Numbered from the stretch's first letter, positions 1 through 8,927 are shown. The stretch is DNA of 64,000 bases from Prevotella sp. P6B1 (GCF_000702825.1 NZ_JNKF01000014.1:243973-307972); one strand, 5' to 3'. The notes: generated by a model not told the origin, from the sequence alone. Translations and numbers: made by a program.

Positions 1-2
1 CA

Positions 3-902
3 ACAGCTATCAAGACAGGTGGCTACAGCAGGGTGGAGGATTATGTCAAGGCTTCTGTCGAGGCCCTGCAGCCCATCATCGAACAGGTGGGCGGCATGGA
101 GCGTATCAAGGCGATGGGCATCGGAGCACCTAACGGCAACTATTACAAGGGAACGATAGAGATGGCACCCAATCTGCCATGGGCGCACGACTCTGTCGTA
201 CCCTTGGCTGACCTGTTCAGCGACGCATTGGGTATCCCCGTGGCACTCACCAACGATGCCAACGCAGCGGCTATCGGTGAGATGACTTACGGTGTGGCGC
301 GAGGTATGAAAGACTTTATCGTCATTACCCTCGGTACTGGTGTCGGCTCTGGCATCGTAACGGGTGGCCATCTGCTCTATGGCTCCGACGGGTTTGCGGG
401 AGAGTTGGGTCATGTGACGATGGTACGCGGTGAGGAAGGTAGATTGTGCGGTTGCGGTCGGAAAGGTTGCCTGGAGTGTTACTGCTCAGCAACAGGTGTG
501 GCCCGTACAGCACGCGAATTGTTGGCAAAGAGCGACCGTCCTTCACTCTTACGCGAGATGAATCCCGAAGACATCACGTCACTTGATGTCAGCATTGCCG
601 CAGGGAAAGGTGATGCGCTGGCCAGGGAAATCTATGACTTCACAGGCAAGATGCTCGGTGAAGCCTGTGCTGATTTTGCGGCCTTCTCCAGCCCCGAAGC
701 CTTCATCTTCTTCGGTGGCATGACCAGGGCTGGCGATCTGATTATGAAGCCTATTAAGGAGGCTTACGACCGCCATGTACTCCCCATCTTCCGTGGCAAG
801 GCTCAGTTTCTCATCAGTGGTCTCGACGGTGCCTCTGCCGCTGTTCTCGGTGCCTCTGCCGTAGGGTGGGATGTCGTTGCTTCAATCGAAAAGAGAGACT
901 GA
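3..902 (+). CDS. ROK family sugar kinase (glucokinase-like), 5' partial
   Basis: Cytoplasmic ROK-family kinase that should phosphorylate glucose or a related hexose with ATP. The frame is open from base 3, so the start and the N-terminal phosphate-binding loop lie outside the window. Visible hallmarks in order are NDANAAA, the ATP-binding stretch LGTGVGSG, GELGH, and the ROK zinc-binding motif CGCGRKGCLE. ROK transcriptional repressors carry an extra N-terminal HTH, which cannot be checked here. Sugar specificity cannot be read from the sequence. A strong hairpin terminator follows 33 bases after the stop, so this is the last gene of its unit. Confidence 0.9.
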   Translation, partial: TAIKTGGYSRVEDYVKASVEALQPIIEQVGGMERIKAMGIGAPNGNYYKGTIEMAPNLPWAHDSVVPLADLFSDALGIPVALTNDANAAAIGEMTYGVARGMKDFIVITLGTGVGSGIVTGGHLLYGSDGFAGELGHVTMVRGEEGRLCGCGRKGCLECYCSATGVARTARELLAKSDRPSLLREMNPEDITSLDVSIAAGKGDALAREIYDFTGKMLGEACADFAAFSSPEAFIFFGGMTRAGDLIMKPIKEAYDRHVLPIFRGKAQFLISGLDGASAAVLGASAVGWDVVASIEKRD

Positions 903-934
903 TAGGTCTTGTTACATGGAAAGTTTTATTACAA

Positions 935-967
935 GGAGATGTGATTTCTATTATCACATCTCTTTTT
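935..967 (+). terminator. Intrinsic terminator after the ROK kinase gene
   Basis: AGATGTGAT (937-945) pairs perfectly with ATCACATCT (953-961) around a 7-base loop, followed by CTTTTT. Confidence 0.8.
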
Positions 968-1142
968 GGCTGGCTTATATTTTTTCTAAAAGATTATGAT
1001 ATCAGCTTTCCCCCTTAATAGTATGAATGATTTTAGAAGATTCTCGCGTGAATGAAGGTTAAATACGTTAAATCTTGCCCTTTAAAACCACAAATAATAA
1101 CTCCGCTGTCACTTTTCTATCATTTAACGCTCAACTCACTGA

Positions 1143-1976
1143 TTATCAACGTTTAATATATACGATGGTTGCAGTAATCTTGTTTCCGTTTCGTTAGGAA
1201 GAGGTGTAGAAGTAATTAACGATTATGTATTTGACGAATGTGTAAGTCTGAAAAAAGTGATTATACCAAGCAATGTAACAACCATTGGCGAAGCTGCTTT
1301 TAGTAATTGTTCGGGGTTAGACACTCTTGTTTTCGAGGACAGTGAAACACCGCTGGTTATAAAGTATAAGGAACGAAATGAATCTGACATTGTTGCGAGA
1401 ATTTATGGACCATCAAATTGGTATTTTGGTAGAGATTGCCAAATGAAGAATGTACTTAATTATTGGCAAAATTTGAAGAATTTGTCAATAGGTAAAAAAG
1501 TAAAAAATCAAACATTTTCTTATTGTAATATTCTTGAAAACATATATTGTATGACAGATTCTCCAGAATTAGTCGCCTGCAATTTTAGTTCAGGAACATA
1601 TGTAAATGCCCACCTTTATGTTCCAACTGGAACCATAAATAAATACAAGGCAGCAGAAGGTTGGAAGAACTTCTTCAATATTCAGGAAATGGATGTAAAA
1701 GACATGTGGAATGGTAACATTCAACCTACGAACGGTGATGAGAATGGCATTAACCCAGTTAGAGTAAATGCCGTCCTAATTCAAAGTAACAATGGCATAC
1801 TGAATATTTCAGGTGCAGACGATGGAACCTGCATCGAAATCTATACAACATCAGGTATCATTGTCGGCTCTGCTATAGCTTCCAGTTCAGCAACTGCTAT
1901 TAATACCGGTCTAAAGAATGGTGAAATCGCTATCGTTAGAATCGGCAACAAGTCAGTAAAGGTTATGATGAGGTAA
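1143..1976 (+). pseudogene. 5'-truncated BspA-like leucine-rich-repeat surface protein
   Basis: The reading frame opens directly after an in-frame TGA at 1140-1142 and starts in the middle of LRR_5 repeats (patterns like FDECVSLKKV and AFSNCSGLDTLVF). No signal peptide is present, and the first ATG or GTG that could serve lies well inside the repeats (GTG at 1257). The C-terminal about 70 residues resemble the short beta-rich tail common on secreted Prevotella BspA-like proteins (NGILNISGADDGT, then KSVKVMMR at the end), possibly a type 9 secretion sorting tail. BspA-like proteins are cell-surface adhesins. I read this as a relic whose signal peptide and first repeats were deleted. Confidence 0.7.
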
Positions 1977-2068
1977 ACGCATCAATACTAAACAAAAGAA
2001 CGGTAATCTTGTGCCAATATCCTTGGCAGATGATTCCCGTTCTCAACAATACTCCTCACCTCCAAAAC

Positions 2069-2317
2069 TCACTTCCTCATCAGCTTGGCATACCACTCTT
2101 CGTCTGGATGGAATCCGAAGAAGGCTTTTCCATCACCACCTAAATCCCAAGAACGCATTACCTCGAAGGACTTGAAGGGAAGAAGATGATCATTACCCTG
2201 ATGTAATAACACATGCGCCTTCCGGCGGAACTTGCGGCTACTTGCCTGCTTTCCTTTCTTCTGCGACTTACAGCAACACCATGTACTTCCAGGCATTCGT
2301 TTTCTACTTCTACTCAT
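2069..2317 (-). CDS. Small basic conserved hypothetical protein
   Basis: An 82-residue protein starting MSRSRKRMPG, rich in Lys/Arg, with a CCCK cluster followed by SRKFRRK and a C-terminal KAFFGFHPDEEW segment. I recall similar short basic proteins of about 80 residues with an MSRSxxKxP start in other Bacteroidetes, of unknown function. The internal ATG at 2317 fits that family start better than the in-frame ATG at 2377. It lies downstream of higBA on the same strand after a 123-base gap. No function is proposed. Confidence 0.5.
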   Translation of the reverse strand: MSRSRKRMPGSTWCCCKSQKKGKQASSRKFRRKAHVLLHQGNDHLLPFKSFEVMRSWDLGGDGKAFFGFHPDEEWYAKLMRK

Positions 2318-2440
2318 TGTCTCGTAAATGTTATGAGGCGACACGGATTTCTGTCTCATGCCGTCTCGGTTAAACATTACGAGGCTGTATTCTTAAGAAT
2401 GTTCATAATCGTATTCCTTTCCCTTTAGGTTTCCTTTTGC

Positions 2441-2803
2441 TTAATATCCCAACATAGCGGCAGGTGTTATCCCTAAAGTGACACAAAGTAGACGGGCTAT
2501 CTTCAGCGTTGGCTCTGCCCTACCTGAAACATAGTCGCTTATGCGTGAAGGACTGACCCCAATCTCTGAAGCCAATTGTTTCTGGCTCATCTTCTTCTCA
2601 TCCAGAGAAAGTTGTATCAGCTGGGCAACGGTAGGTTTGCCAATGGGATAGTGCTCCTTTTCGTAGTCTATGACGACATCTGACATCATTGTCAACTCTA
2701 CTGCATTTCGGTCATTGGAAGGCGTGTTGTCATCCACTACCGGCAACAGTTCCTCAATCCTTGCCAATGCGAACTCGTATTGTTCTTTAGTAATCCTTGC
2801 CAT
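2441..2803 (-). CDS. higA: HigA-type antitoxin, XRE-family DNA-binding protein
   Basis: A 120-residue antitoxin of a type II HigBA system that should neutralise HigB and repress its own operon. The C-terminal half is an XRE helix-turn-helix (KKMSQKQLASEIGVSPSRIS, then GRAEPTLKIARLL); the N-terminal about 65 residues are acidic and helical, as expected for toxin binding. The gene starts 17 bases after the toxin stop, the toxin-first order typical of HigBA. Other XRE-containing families such as GraA are close relatives, so the exact subfamily is less sure than the antitoxin role. Confidence 0.88.
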   Translation of the reverse strand: MARITKEQYEFALARIEELLPVVDDNTPSNDRNAVELTMMSDVVIDYEKEHYPIGKPTVAQLIQLSLDEKKMSQKQLASEIGVSPSRISDYVSGRAEPTLKIARLLCVTLGITPAAMLGY

Positions 2804-2820
2804 ATTTGTACCTCCTTATA

Positions 2821-3120
2821 TTATATCGTTGAAACGTCAATCTTATCGTATTCACTATGTGTACCCACAAATCGAATGAATATATGCCCGATCGTGAACT
2901 TCACGACCACTACTAGACGATATTTATTGCCCCTGATGTCAAAGACATAATGCTGGTTCCCAACGTAGTCTGTTGTTGGGAAGTCTGCCTTTATGTCCGA
3001 CAGGTTCTTCCACTCTGCCTTTTCCGCGATATCATACCATCGTTCAAGTGCAGCCTGAGCGTCTCCATGTCCTTCTGAACTATAGAACTCAACTAATCGT
3101 CTATGTGATACAATTCTCAT
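2821..3120 (-). CDS. higB: HigB-type toxin, type II toxin-antitoxin mRNA interferase
   Basis: A 99-residue RelE/HigB-fold toxin predicted to cleave mRNA on ribosomes. The family signature is clear: MRIVSH start, FPTTDYVGNQHYVFDI in the middle, then KYRLVVVVKF and a C-terminal FIRFVGTHSEYDKID. Length is normal. It is the first gene of the operon and HigA follows. The predicted -7 box ends only 7 bases upstream of the ATG, so the message would be leaderless or nearly so. Confidence 0.92.
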   Translation of the reverse strand: MRIVSHRRLVEFYSSEGHGDAQAALERWYDIAEKAEWKNLSDIKADFPTTDYVGNQHYVFDIRGNKYRLVVVVKFTIGHIFIRFVGTHSEYDKIDVSTI

Positions 3121-3127
3121 ATTCGGT

Positions 3128-3136
3128 GCAAAATTA
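3128..3136 (-). promoter_or_regulatory. Promoter -7 box of higBA
   Basis: Minus-strand TAATTTTGC matches the Bacteroidota TAnnTTTG box. It leaves at most a few bases of 5' leader before the higB ATG at 3120. Confidence 0.6.
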
Positions 3137-3207
3137 CATAATTATTTTGAATTTCAAAAGAAAATCTATAATAATTTCTGATTTTTAGAACTTTTCTTCT
3201 GTTTTTC

Positions 3208-3411
3208 TTTGTTATTTCGTGATTATTAGTTATCTTTGCACCGCATAATGCAAAACAGATGATGATACTCTTCTGAGTGAAGAGCGAGTTAAGTGGAAGA
3301 CCTGTCAATGAACTAAAAGGATAAGAACCACGAAATTCTATTTCCCAAAATTCATTTGTACGGTTTAAACTATAAAAAGCAGCATATCAACAAGATATAG
3401 ATGCTGCGTGG
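3208..3411 (+). other. Gene-free stretch with a full promoter and a hairpin; possible short transcript
   Basis: Between higB and the DUF1593 relic (3137-3490) I find no gene. A consensus promoter is present on the plus strand: TTTG at 3208-3211, a 19-base spacer, and TATCTTTG at 3231-3238. About 140 bases downstream GCAGCAT (3379-3385) pairs with ATGCTGC (3401-3407), but no T-tract follows. A 13-base direct repeat TGCGTGGGAAAGT lies at about 3404-3437. A small RNA is possible; nothing shows what it would do. Confidence 0.3.
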
Positions 3412-3490
3412 GAAAGTAGATTTTGCGTGGGAAAGTGATATGAGACTACGTTATATCAATTTGTCATTACCTGCACCTATTTCAAATTCG

Positions 3491-3712
3491 TCATTCTGTC
3501 GGTTTGATGATGACTCTGCGATAAGCGGGCAAGGCGTACTTGCTTTGGTCGTCGTTCCAATAGCAAAGCAGATACACCAGCGACTCCGTATCATCAGGTT
3601 CAAGATCCGGTTGTCCGATGTAAGTCAAGATCACCACACGAGGTTTCAGTTGTGCCTGCGCTCCCATTGTCAGAAGGCAGAGTAGCAGGAAAATAAGCAA
3701 GTTCTTTCTCAT
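3491..3712 (-). pseudogene. Truncated DUF1593-type secreted protein
   Basis: A 73-residue frame with an Ala-Gln-Ala signal peptide followed by about 35 residues (KPRVVILTYIG, then EPDDTESLVYLL) that resemble the start of DUF1593 nucleoside-hydrolase-like proteins, normally about 400-500 residues. The usual TDIGNEPDD motif is disturbed (Y for D, plus inserted residues), and the frame loses similarity and stops soon afterwards. The start codon overlaps the GH35 stop by one base. Its signal peptide is nearly identical to that of the GH35 protein, so the two starts look duplicated. Confidence 0.55.
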
Positions 3713-5391
3713 CAGTATCTGTATAATTTGAAATGTTGAATCTGGAATGCTCCTACGGGTATGCGCACATGACGACCTTGATGCGTCTGGTCGCCATTCA
3801 GATGACGGATGATGCGCTGTTTGCCATCAACGATCTCCACCTCCTCGCATTTCGCCAACCCGATGCGCTGCTGAAAGGTAACCACCACCCCACTGCCTAT
3901 CACCAGATAATCCTCTTTACCCAGTCTTAGGATGATGCAAGCCGTCTCTGGCCATTCCGCCCCCTTTGCACCTGGTTCCCAACCCAGCGAATAACTATGC
4001 CTGATGGTGAAGCGGAAACCATCAGCAGTGACGATCTCAGCCTCTCGCTGTTCGTTGTCGAGCAGCACGGCATCCATATCCTTCGTGCCCTGTCGCTCAA
4101 GAATCAACGGCTCTGTCTGCCGCAACAGCTGATAGGATGCCACAAGCGGCGACCGCGATGTGCCTACGGCAGAGAAGGCATTGAGCTGATCATCCTGCGA
4201 GAGATCCATCTGCTTCCAGTCGTTAGCATTAGAAACCGTTGTGAGCGGATAGTTCTCGATGCTGAACGGACAGAACCCCATCGCCCCATGATGCCCGAAG
4301 GCGTAGAGAGCATACATCGCGTCTTTATCCTCCAGTCGTATCTCTGGCACGAAGAGCGGATTGTTGGGCTGGTGGTATTTTGCCAGCCACGACTTGATGC
4401 CCTTGTCGTAGATATCCACCCCCAGCACATCGATAGATGGAGCCCCACAATGCCACAGGTCGATGAGATGAGCCAACGGACCGCCCGACGGATATTGCCC
4501 AGGCTTCCGGTCGCGGCTGTTGAGAGCCACATTAACGTACATTGGCAGATTGTAGATTTCACGTCCCGCCTTGGCTATCTGCTCCACATAGGTGGCGTAG
4601 GTCCACGTCTGGAAGATCTCCTCCGTATAGATGTCATCCCCAAACAGCTGCGCCCAGTTGGCACCCGCTTTAGCCTGCGGCTGCAGTTTCTCTTTCAGAT
4701 AAGGGTGCAGCGACTTCTGATGCCTCTTCAGATAGTCGGTCAGCTGCTTGGGCACAGCGCTCTGGTACAACCGCGTCGCATTCGCCGAATAGTCGCGCGG
4801 CACCTCAATCATACCGATCTCATTCTCCACCTGCACCATGATCACCGTCTGCTCCAAAGCATCATGATCACGTAGATACGCCATCACATGACAGAAGGCA
4901 CGCTTGTCGGCCTCCAGCACATTCTTACTCAGCGAAGAAGCCTCCTCAACGGGCACCCCTTCAGACGTATGGGCACGAGGGAAGCGCTTCACGTCTCGCT
5001 TAAACCACTCTGGCGCATAGCAACTCATCGAGTTTTTCCAAGCCCCAAACCACAACAGCACCACTTTCAGTTCGTTATGCCTTGCTTCGCTCAGAATCAC
5101 GTCGAGCGTCCCCATGTCGAACTCACCTTCTTGGGGCTCAATCAACTCCCACGACACGGGAACGAGCACAGTGTTGAGTCCCATCTTGTGGAGATGCGAA
5201 AACGTACGCTTCACGTCCTCTGGCGTCGAGGCTGACGAGTTACCCAACTCACCACCAATCATCAGCATAGGCCTGTCGTTGACAACAATCCTAGCCGTAC
5301 TATTATCACGATGCTCCAGGCGAGGCTGCCGTTGTGCCTGTGCTCCCATTGCCAGGATACAGAGCAGCAGGGAAATAAGCAAATTCTTCAT
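3712..5391 (-). CDS. Secreted GH35-type glycosidase with DUF5597 C-terminal domain
   Basis: A 559-residue secreted or periplasmic beta-galactosidase-like enzyme expected to release terminal galactose or a related sugar from plant or host glycans. A signal peptide (MKNLLISLLLC, cleavage after AQA) is followed by a GH35 TIM barrel with GLNTVLVPVSWELIEP near residue 75, the acid/base Glu in VQVENEIG near residue 190, and a likely nucleophile Glu in FVPEIRLED. The C-terminal about 150 residues form the beta-rich DUF5597 module. Start 5391 is chosen because it directly begins the signal peptide; the ATG at 5436 would add 15 poor residues. The relic at 3491-3712 follows in the same unit. Confidence 0.88.
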   Translation of the reverse strand: MKNLLISLLLCILAMGAQAQRQPRLEHRDNSTARIVVNDRPMLMIGGELGNSSASTPEDVKRTFSHLHKMGLNTVLVPVSWELIEPQEGEFDMGTLDVILSEARHNELKVVLLWFGAWKNSMSCYAPEWFKRDVKRFPRAHTSEGVPVEEASSLSKNVLEADKRAFCHVMAYLRDHDALEQTVIMVQVENEIGMIEVPRDYSANATRLYQSAVPKQLTDYLKRHQKSLHPYLKEKLQPQAKAGANWAQLFGDDIYTEEIFQTWTYATYVEQIAKAGREIYNLPMYVNVALNSRDRKPGQYPSGGPLAHLIDLWHCGAPSIDVLGVDIYDKGIKSWLAKYHQPNNPLFVPEIRLEDKDAMYALYAFGHHGAMGFCPFSIENYPLTTVSNANDWKQMDLSQDDQLNAFSAVGTSRSPLVASYQLLRQTEPLILERQGTKDMDAVLLDNEQREAEIVTADGFRFTIRHSYSLGWEPGAKGAEWPETACIILRLGKEDYLVIGSGVVVTFQQRIGLAKCEEVEIVDGKQRIIRHLNGDQTHQGRHVRIPVGAFQIQHFKLYRY

Positions 5392-5423
5392 ATCATCTAA
5401 AAGTCTGCTGATTATTTTATGCT

Positions 5424-5432
5424 GCAAAAATA
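5424..5432 (-). promoter_or_regulatory. Promoter -7 box of the GH35 gene
   Basis: Minus-strand TATTTTTGC lies 33 bases upstream of the GH35 ATG. A second match, TATCTTTGC at 5586-5594 on the same strand, could give a longer leader. Confidence 0.5.
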
Positions 5433-5954
5433 ACAATTATTTTTCGAATGACATTGGATTTTTTGCGATTTTCACATTATTATTACACCAATCGTTCTGA
5501 AGAGTCACTTGACAAGTACCTTGTAGAGATAAACCGTATACCTATGATCACCCCAGATTAGGAGGTCGAATTAGCCCTATAGGGTGCAAAGATAATGATT
5601 TGTTTGCTAAAAATATGAGCACGGAGGCAAAAATATTGGTCTTTTAACAAATTATGAATGCATAAACAGCAAAAGTCCCACTATATCGACAGATGGAGCG
5701 CAGTTTTCAGGCCAAAAGAGACAAAAACATGTGTTAACACACAAATAATTCTTGAAGTGTTTGTTATATTAAACATTTTGCCGCTTATTGTATTCTATAA
5801 GATACATTTTGGAAAAGAATACATACAACGCACTATTTACATCTATCATTTACAACGAAAAGTTACAGCCATAAAATTTACAGCCATATAAAATAAATGC
5901 AGATTATTGTTTCTGGCATTAAATATTAAAAAGCACAAATATCATTTGAAATAC
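5433..5954. other. AT-rich intergenic stretch without a recognised gene
   Basis: About 520 bases with no coding frame I can support on either strand. Apart from the second minus-strand promoter match at 5586-5594 I see no RNA gene, repeat or terminator. Confidence 0.5.
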
Positions 5955-6506
5955 TCAATAAGACATTTGCCGCGTCATTTTCCGGGCTTCCTTCCAACGG
6001 GGGAAATACATGTCCATCAACGCGTGGAAACGGGCATTGTGGCTGGGCTCGAGCAGGTGGCACAGCTCATGAACCACCACATGCTCCACACACCACTCCG
6101 GCAACAGCAGCAGATAGGCCGAGAAGCAGATGACCCTCGTTCTCACATGGCACACCCCCCAGCGCGATTTCATGGCCTTATAGGTGATGGCCGTCGGTTT
6201 CACGCCCATCACCTGGGCATGGCGCTCCACCATAGGCTCCACCAGGTTTTTCAGGCGTTTGAGTGCCTCGTTGGCCTGCGCTCTGGTTTGTAGTGGCAAC
6301 TGATTGTAGAAGGCTGCCCTACGGTCTTGATGCTCCTGCGTTTTCTTTCTGGCCTCCGCTATCCACTCGCGATGTTCATCAATAAATCGCTCTATCTCTT
6401 TCCGAGGCAAACCGATGGGTGCCGACACATGCACATCGCCATTCTTCACGATGCGCATCGACAACCTCCTGGTTCTCCTGTATGTCACCTGTATTGCCAT
6501 TTCCAT
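5955..6506 (-). CDS. YgjP-like (DUF45) zinc metallopeptidase
   Basis: A 183-residue cytoplasmic protein of the YgjP/SprT-like family. The zinc motif HELCH is in VVHELCHLLEPSHNARFH near residue 145, with the downstream His and the family strand YKAMKSRWGVCHVRTRVICFS ahead of it. Members are predicted metal-dependent peptidases; the substrate is unknown. An in-frame ATG two codons downstream (6500) could also be the start. The gene stands alone with its own promoter at 6538-6546. Confidence 0.88.
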   Translation of the reverse strand: MEMAIQVTYRRTRRLSMRIVKNGDVHVSAPIGLPRKEIERFIDEHREWIAEARKKTQEHQDRRAAFYNQLPLQTRAQANEALKRLKNLVEPMVERHAQVMGVKPTAITYKAMKSRWGVCHVRTRVICFSAYLLLLPEWCVEHVVVHELCHLLEPSHNARFHALMDMYFPRWKEARKMTRQMSY

Positions 6507-6537
6507 GAGTTATTATAACACCTCCTCCCCCCGGCAA

Positions 6538-6546
6538 GCAAAAGTA
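6538..6546 (-). promoter_or_regulatory. Promoter -7 box of the YgjP-like gene
   Basis: Minus-strand TACTTTTGC, 32 bases upstream of the ATG. Confidence 0.55.
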
Positions 6547-6668
6547 TGGATAATTTCCCAATCCACCAAACTTTTTAGGATAATTATTCGAACTTTCCAT
6601 TTGTGCCATCGTTCTGCAATTCTCAAAAATACTCGCTTTTAGGTATTGTGCACGTGGTTTATTCGCCG

Positions 6669-6676
6669 TATCTTTG
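6669..6676 (+). promoter_or_regulatory. Promoter -7 box of the methyltransferase gene
   Basis: TATCTTTG, 25 bases before the ATG at 6702. Confidence 0.6.
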
Positions 6677-6701
6677 CAGCGAAGTAAAGTAGAATAGCGT
6701 T

Positions 6702-7313
6702 ATGGGATTATTTAAGAAACTATTTACCAATTGCGCCTGTCCGCAAGGACGGATGGGACGTGCCATGCTGAAGTTTATGAACCTCTGTCATGCACCGTTA
6801 ACAAATTGGGGATTGAATCTGGTCGGTATTCAGGACGGCTGGACCATACTCGACATCGGTTGTGGTGGTGGCGCCACCTTGCAACGGCTGCTGAAACGGA
6901 GCCAGGGCTCAACCGTTTATGGCATCGACATCTCTGAGGAGAGCGTGGCAAAAGCCAGGCAGGTGAATGCCCGTGTGCTCAACAAGCAGGTGTTCGTATG
7001 CCAGGGTTCTGCAGAGCAGCTGCCTTACGATGACGAGACGTTCGACCTCGTTACAGCGGTAGAGACGGTGTATTTCTGGCCCCATCTGCCAGCTTGTTTT
7101 CAGGAAGTGCGCCGTGTGCTGAAACAGGGTGGAAAATTCGCCATTCTGATTGAGGTGGTTGAAGGCGACTCCATGTGGACCAATGTGGTAGAAGGTATGA
7201 AGGTCTATTCGCCAGAGGAGCTGCAGGCGCTGCTCAACGAGGCCGGTTTCATCCACACAGAGATCCATCGCATGAAACCATCGAATGCCACGATTATCGG
7301 TGTAAAAGCATAA
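6702..7313 (+). CDS. Class I SAM-dependent methyltransferase
   Basis: A 203-residue methyltransferase of the Methyltransf_11/UbiE-like type. Motif I is ILDIGCGGGATLQRL (about residues 48-63), the acidic residue binding the SAM ribose is in YGIDISEESV, and motif post-I/II (EQLPYDDETFDLVTAVETVYFW) and VRRVLKQGGKFAI follow in the usual order. It may methylate a small molecule or lipid; the substrate cannot be told. It is monocistronic with its own promoter. Confidence 0.88.
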   Translation: MGLFKKLFTNCACPQGRMGRAMLKFMNLCHAPLTNWGLNLVGIQDGWTILDIGCGGGATLQRLLKRSQGSTVYGIDISEESVAKARQVNARVLNKQVFVCQGSAEQLPYDDETFDLVTAVETVYFWPHLPACFQEVRRVLKQGGKFAILIEVVEGDSMWTNVVEGMKVYSPEELQALLNEAGFIHTEIHRMKPSNATIIGVKA

Positions 7314-7455
7314 GAACCCACTTCTTGAACCAGGATATTACGTTTCTTAACTGGAGAAATGCCGTTTCTTGAGGGAAGAAATGGCAGCACCTTGTCGTTA
7401 ACATTATTTAAGTGAACGTTTACTCAAATAATTTGGCGATGGATGATATTCGTTG

Positions 7456-7463
7456 TATCTTTG
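7456..7463 (+). promoter_or_regulatory. Promoter -7 box of the hydrolase gene
   Basis: TATCTTTG, 29 bases before the ATG at 7493. Confidence 0.6.
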
Positions 7464-7492
7464 CAGTGTTTACCTGAAGAAGTACATGGTAT

Positions 7493-8626
7493 ATGAAGAA
7501 AAAAGTAGTATTAGCCGCAGTGCTGATGAGCGGGATGCTCACTGCCTGCATCAACAAAGAGCAACCTAAAACAGAAGAAGATATGACAACACTGCATTTG
7601 ACACAGGAATGGGATAAGGTGTTTCCCCTGAGCGAGAAGGTGAACCACCAGAAGGTGACGTTTGAAACACAGTATGGTCTGACACTGGCTGCCGACCTCT
7701 ATACGCCCAAGGCGGCGCAGGGCAAACTGCCTGCCATCGCGGTATCGGGGCCATTTGGAGCCGTGAAGGAACAGTGCAGCGGTCTGTATGCCATGAAGAT
7801 GGCAGAGCGCGGTTTCGTGGCGCTGGCCTTCGACCCCTCATATACGGGTGAGAGCAGCGGTGAGCCGCGTCGCACGGCATCGCCCGACATCAACACCGAG
7901 GACTTCATGGCAGCTGTCGACTTCCTTTCGAAGCTCGACCAGGTGGATGCCGAGAAGATTGGCATCATCGGCATCTGCGGCTGGGGCGGCATCGCCCTGA
8001 ATGCTGCTGCCAGCGACACCCGCATAAAAGCAACCGTGGCCTCAACGATGTACGACATGACCCGCGTGAGCGGCAACGACTATAATGATGCCTTTGACAA
8101 CGAGCAATGGCGACACAGAAACCGTGAGAACCTGTCGAAACAGCGGCTTGCCGATCCCAAGGCGATGGCGGGCGGAGTGCCCGACACCGTGCCACCACAG
8201 GCGCCCAACTTTGTGCACGACTACTACGACTACTACAAAACCCCACGCGGCTATCACGCTCGCTCGGGCAATAGCAACGACGGCTGGCGCATGATCGGCA
8301 CACAGGCCTATGCCAACAGCCGGTTCCTTTACTACATCAACGAGATACGCTCTGCCGTGCTGGTGATGCACGGGGCCGATGCGCACTCACGCTATTTTGG
8401 CGAGGCGGCCTATCACTATATGGTGGATGGCAAGGCCGAGGGCTACAAGTTTACAGGTGCGCCCAACCCCACCCCTGAGAACAAGCAGCTGCTCATCATC
8501 CCCGACGCCACCCATTGCGACCTCTACGACGGCGGCTACGAGGAGAAAGCGGGCAAGGGCCAACCCAAGAACATGATTCCCTGGGACACCCTGGCCGACT
8601 TCTTTAAGAAAAACTTTACTCTGTAA
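7493..8626 (+). CDS. Lipoprotein alpha/beta hydrolase, dienelactone-hydrolase-like
   Basis: A 377-residue exported hydrolase. The N-terminus is a lipoprotein signal with the lipobox LTAC near residue 19. The catalytic core carries the nucleophile elbow GICGWGG, with Cys in place of the usual Ser, as in dienelactone hydrolases. The acid is probably in VMHGADAHS and the His in DATHCDLYDGGYE. It probably hydrolyses an ester or lactone in the envelope; the natural substrate is unknown. Confidence 0.85.
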   Translation: MKKKVVLAAVLMSGMLTACINKEQPKTEEDMTTLHLTQEWDKVFPLSEKVNHQKVTFETQYGLTLAADLYTPKAAQGKLPAIAVSGPFGAVKEQCSGLYAMKMAERGFVALAFDPSYTGESSGEPRRTASPDINTEDFMAAVDFLSKLDQVDAEKIGIIGICGWGGIALNAAASDTRIKATVASTMYDMTRVSGNDYNDAFDNEQWRHRNRENLSKQRLADPKAMAGGVPDTVPPQAPNFVHDYYDYYKTPRGYHARSGNSNDGWRMIGTQAYANSRFLYYINEIRSAVLVMHGADAHSRYFGEAAYHYMVDGKAEGYKFTGAPNPTPENKQLLIIPDATHCDLYDGGYEEKAGKGQPKNMIPWDTLADFFKKNFTL

Positions 8627-8700
8627 ACTTAGCTTCTCCCCGCTGACCACAGGGGCAATCCGTCGTAATGAACACATTTTTCACATAAAGCATTATCGTG

Positions 8701-8909
8701 ATGGAACAGTTTAGAGCTTTGGGTTCGTGGCTCTTATATCAAATCAACCAAGGTCGTATTGCAAAAGGCGAGGCTATCAATGAACAATTAGCTGAGCTTG
8801 GCAGTCTGCCATCGTCCTCATTTTCCTACTATTGCTCATAGCCTTGATGATATGGGCACTCATCAGCTTTGGCAGCTACCTGTATTCATTGGTAGCATCC
8901 ATCTTCTAA
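8701..8909 (+). pseudogene. Frameshifted small membrane protein
   Basis: An ATG at 8701 opens a soluble stretch (MEQFRALGSWLLYQINQGRI, then NEQLAELG) that stops at 8836-8838. Another frame, open from 8796 to the TAA at 8907-8909, encodes a strongly hydrophobic segment (AIVLIFLLLLIALMIWAL, then SYLYSLVASIF). Joined by one frameshift near 8796-8836 they would make a single-pass protein of about 68 residues. I do not recognise the family. A non-coding explanation cannot be excluded. Confidence 0.35.
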
Positions 8910-8927
8910 AGAGTACTCGAAGAAAAC

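Noticed and set aside
5658..5891. A 77-codon frame on the plus strand
   Set aside because: AT-rich composition, no recognisable start context and no domain-like pattern; probably chance.
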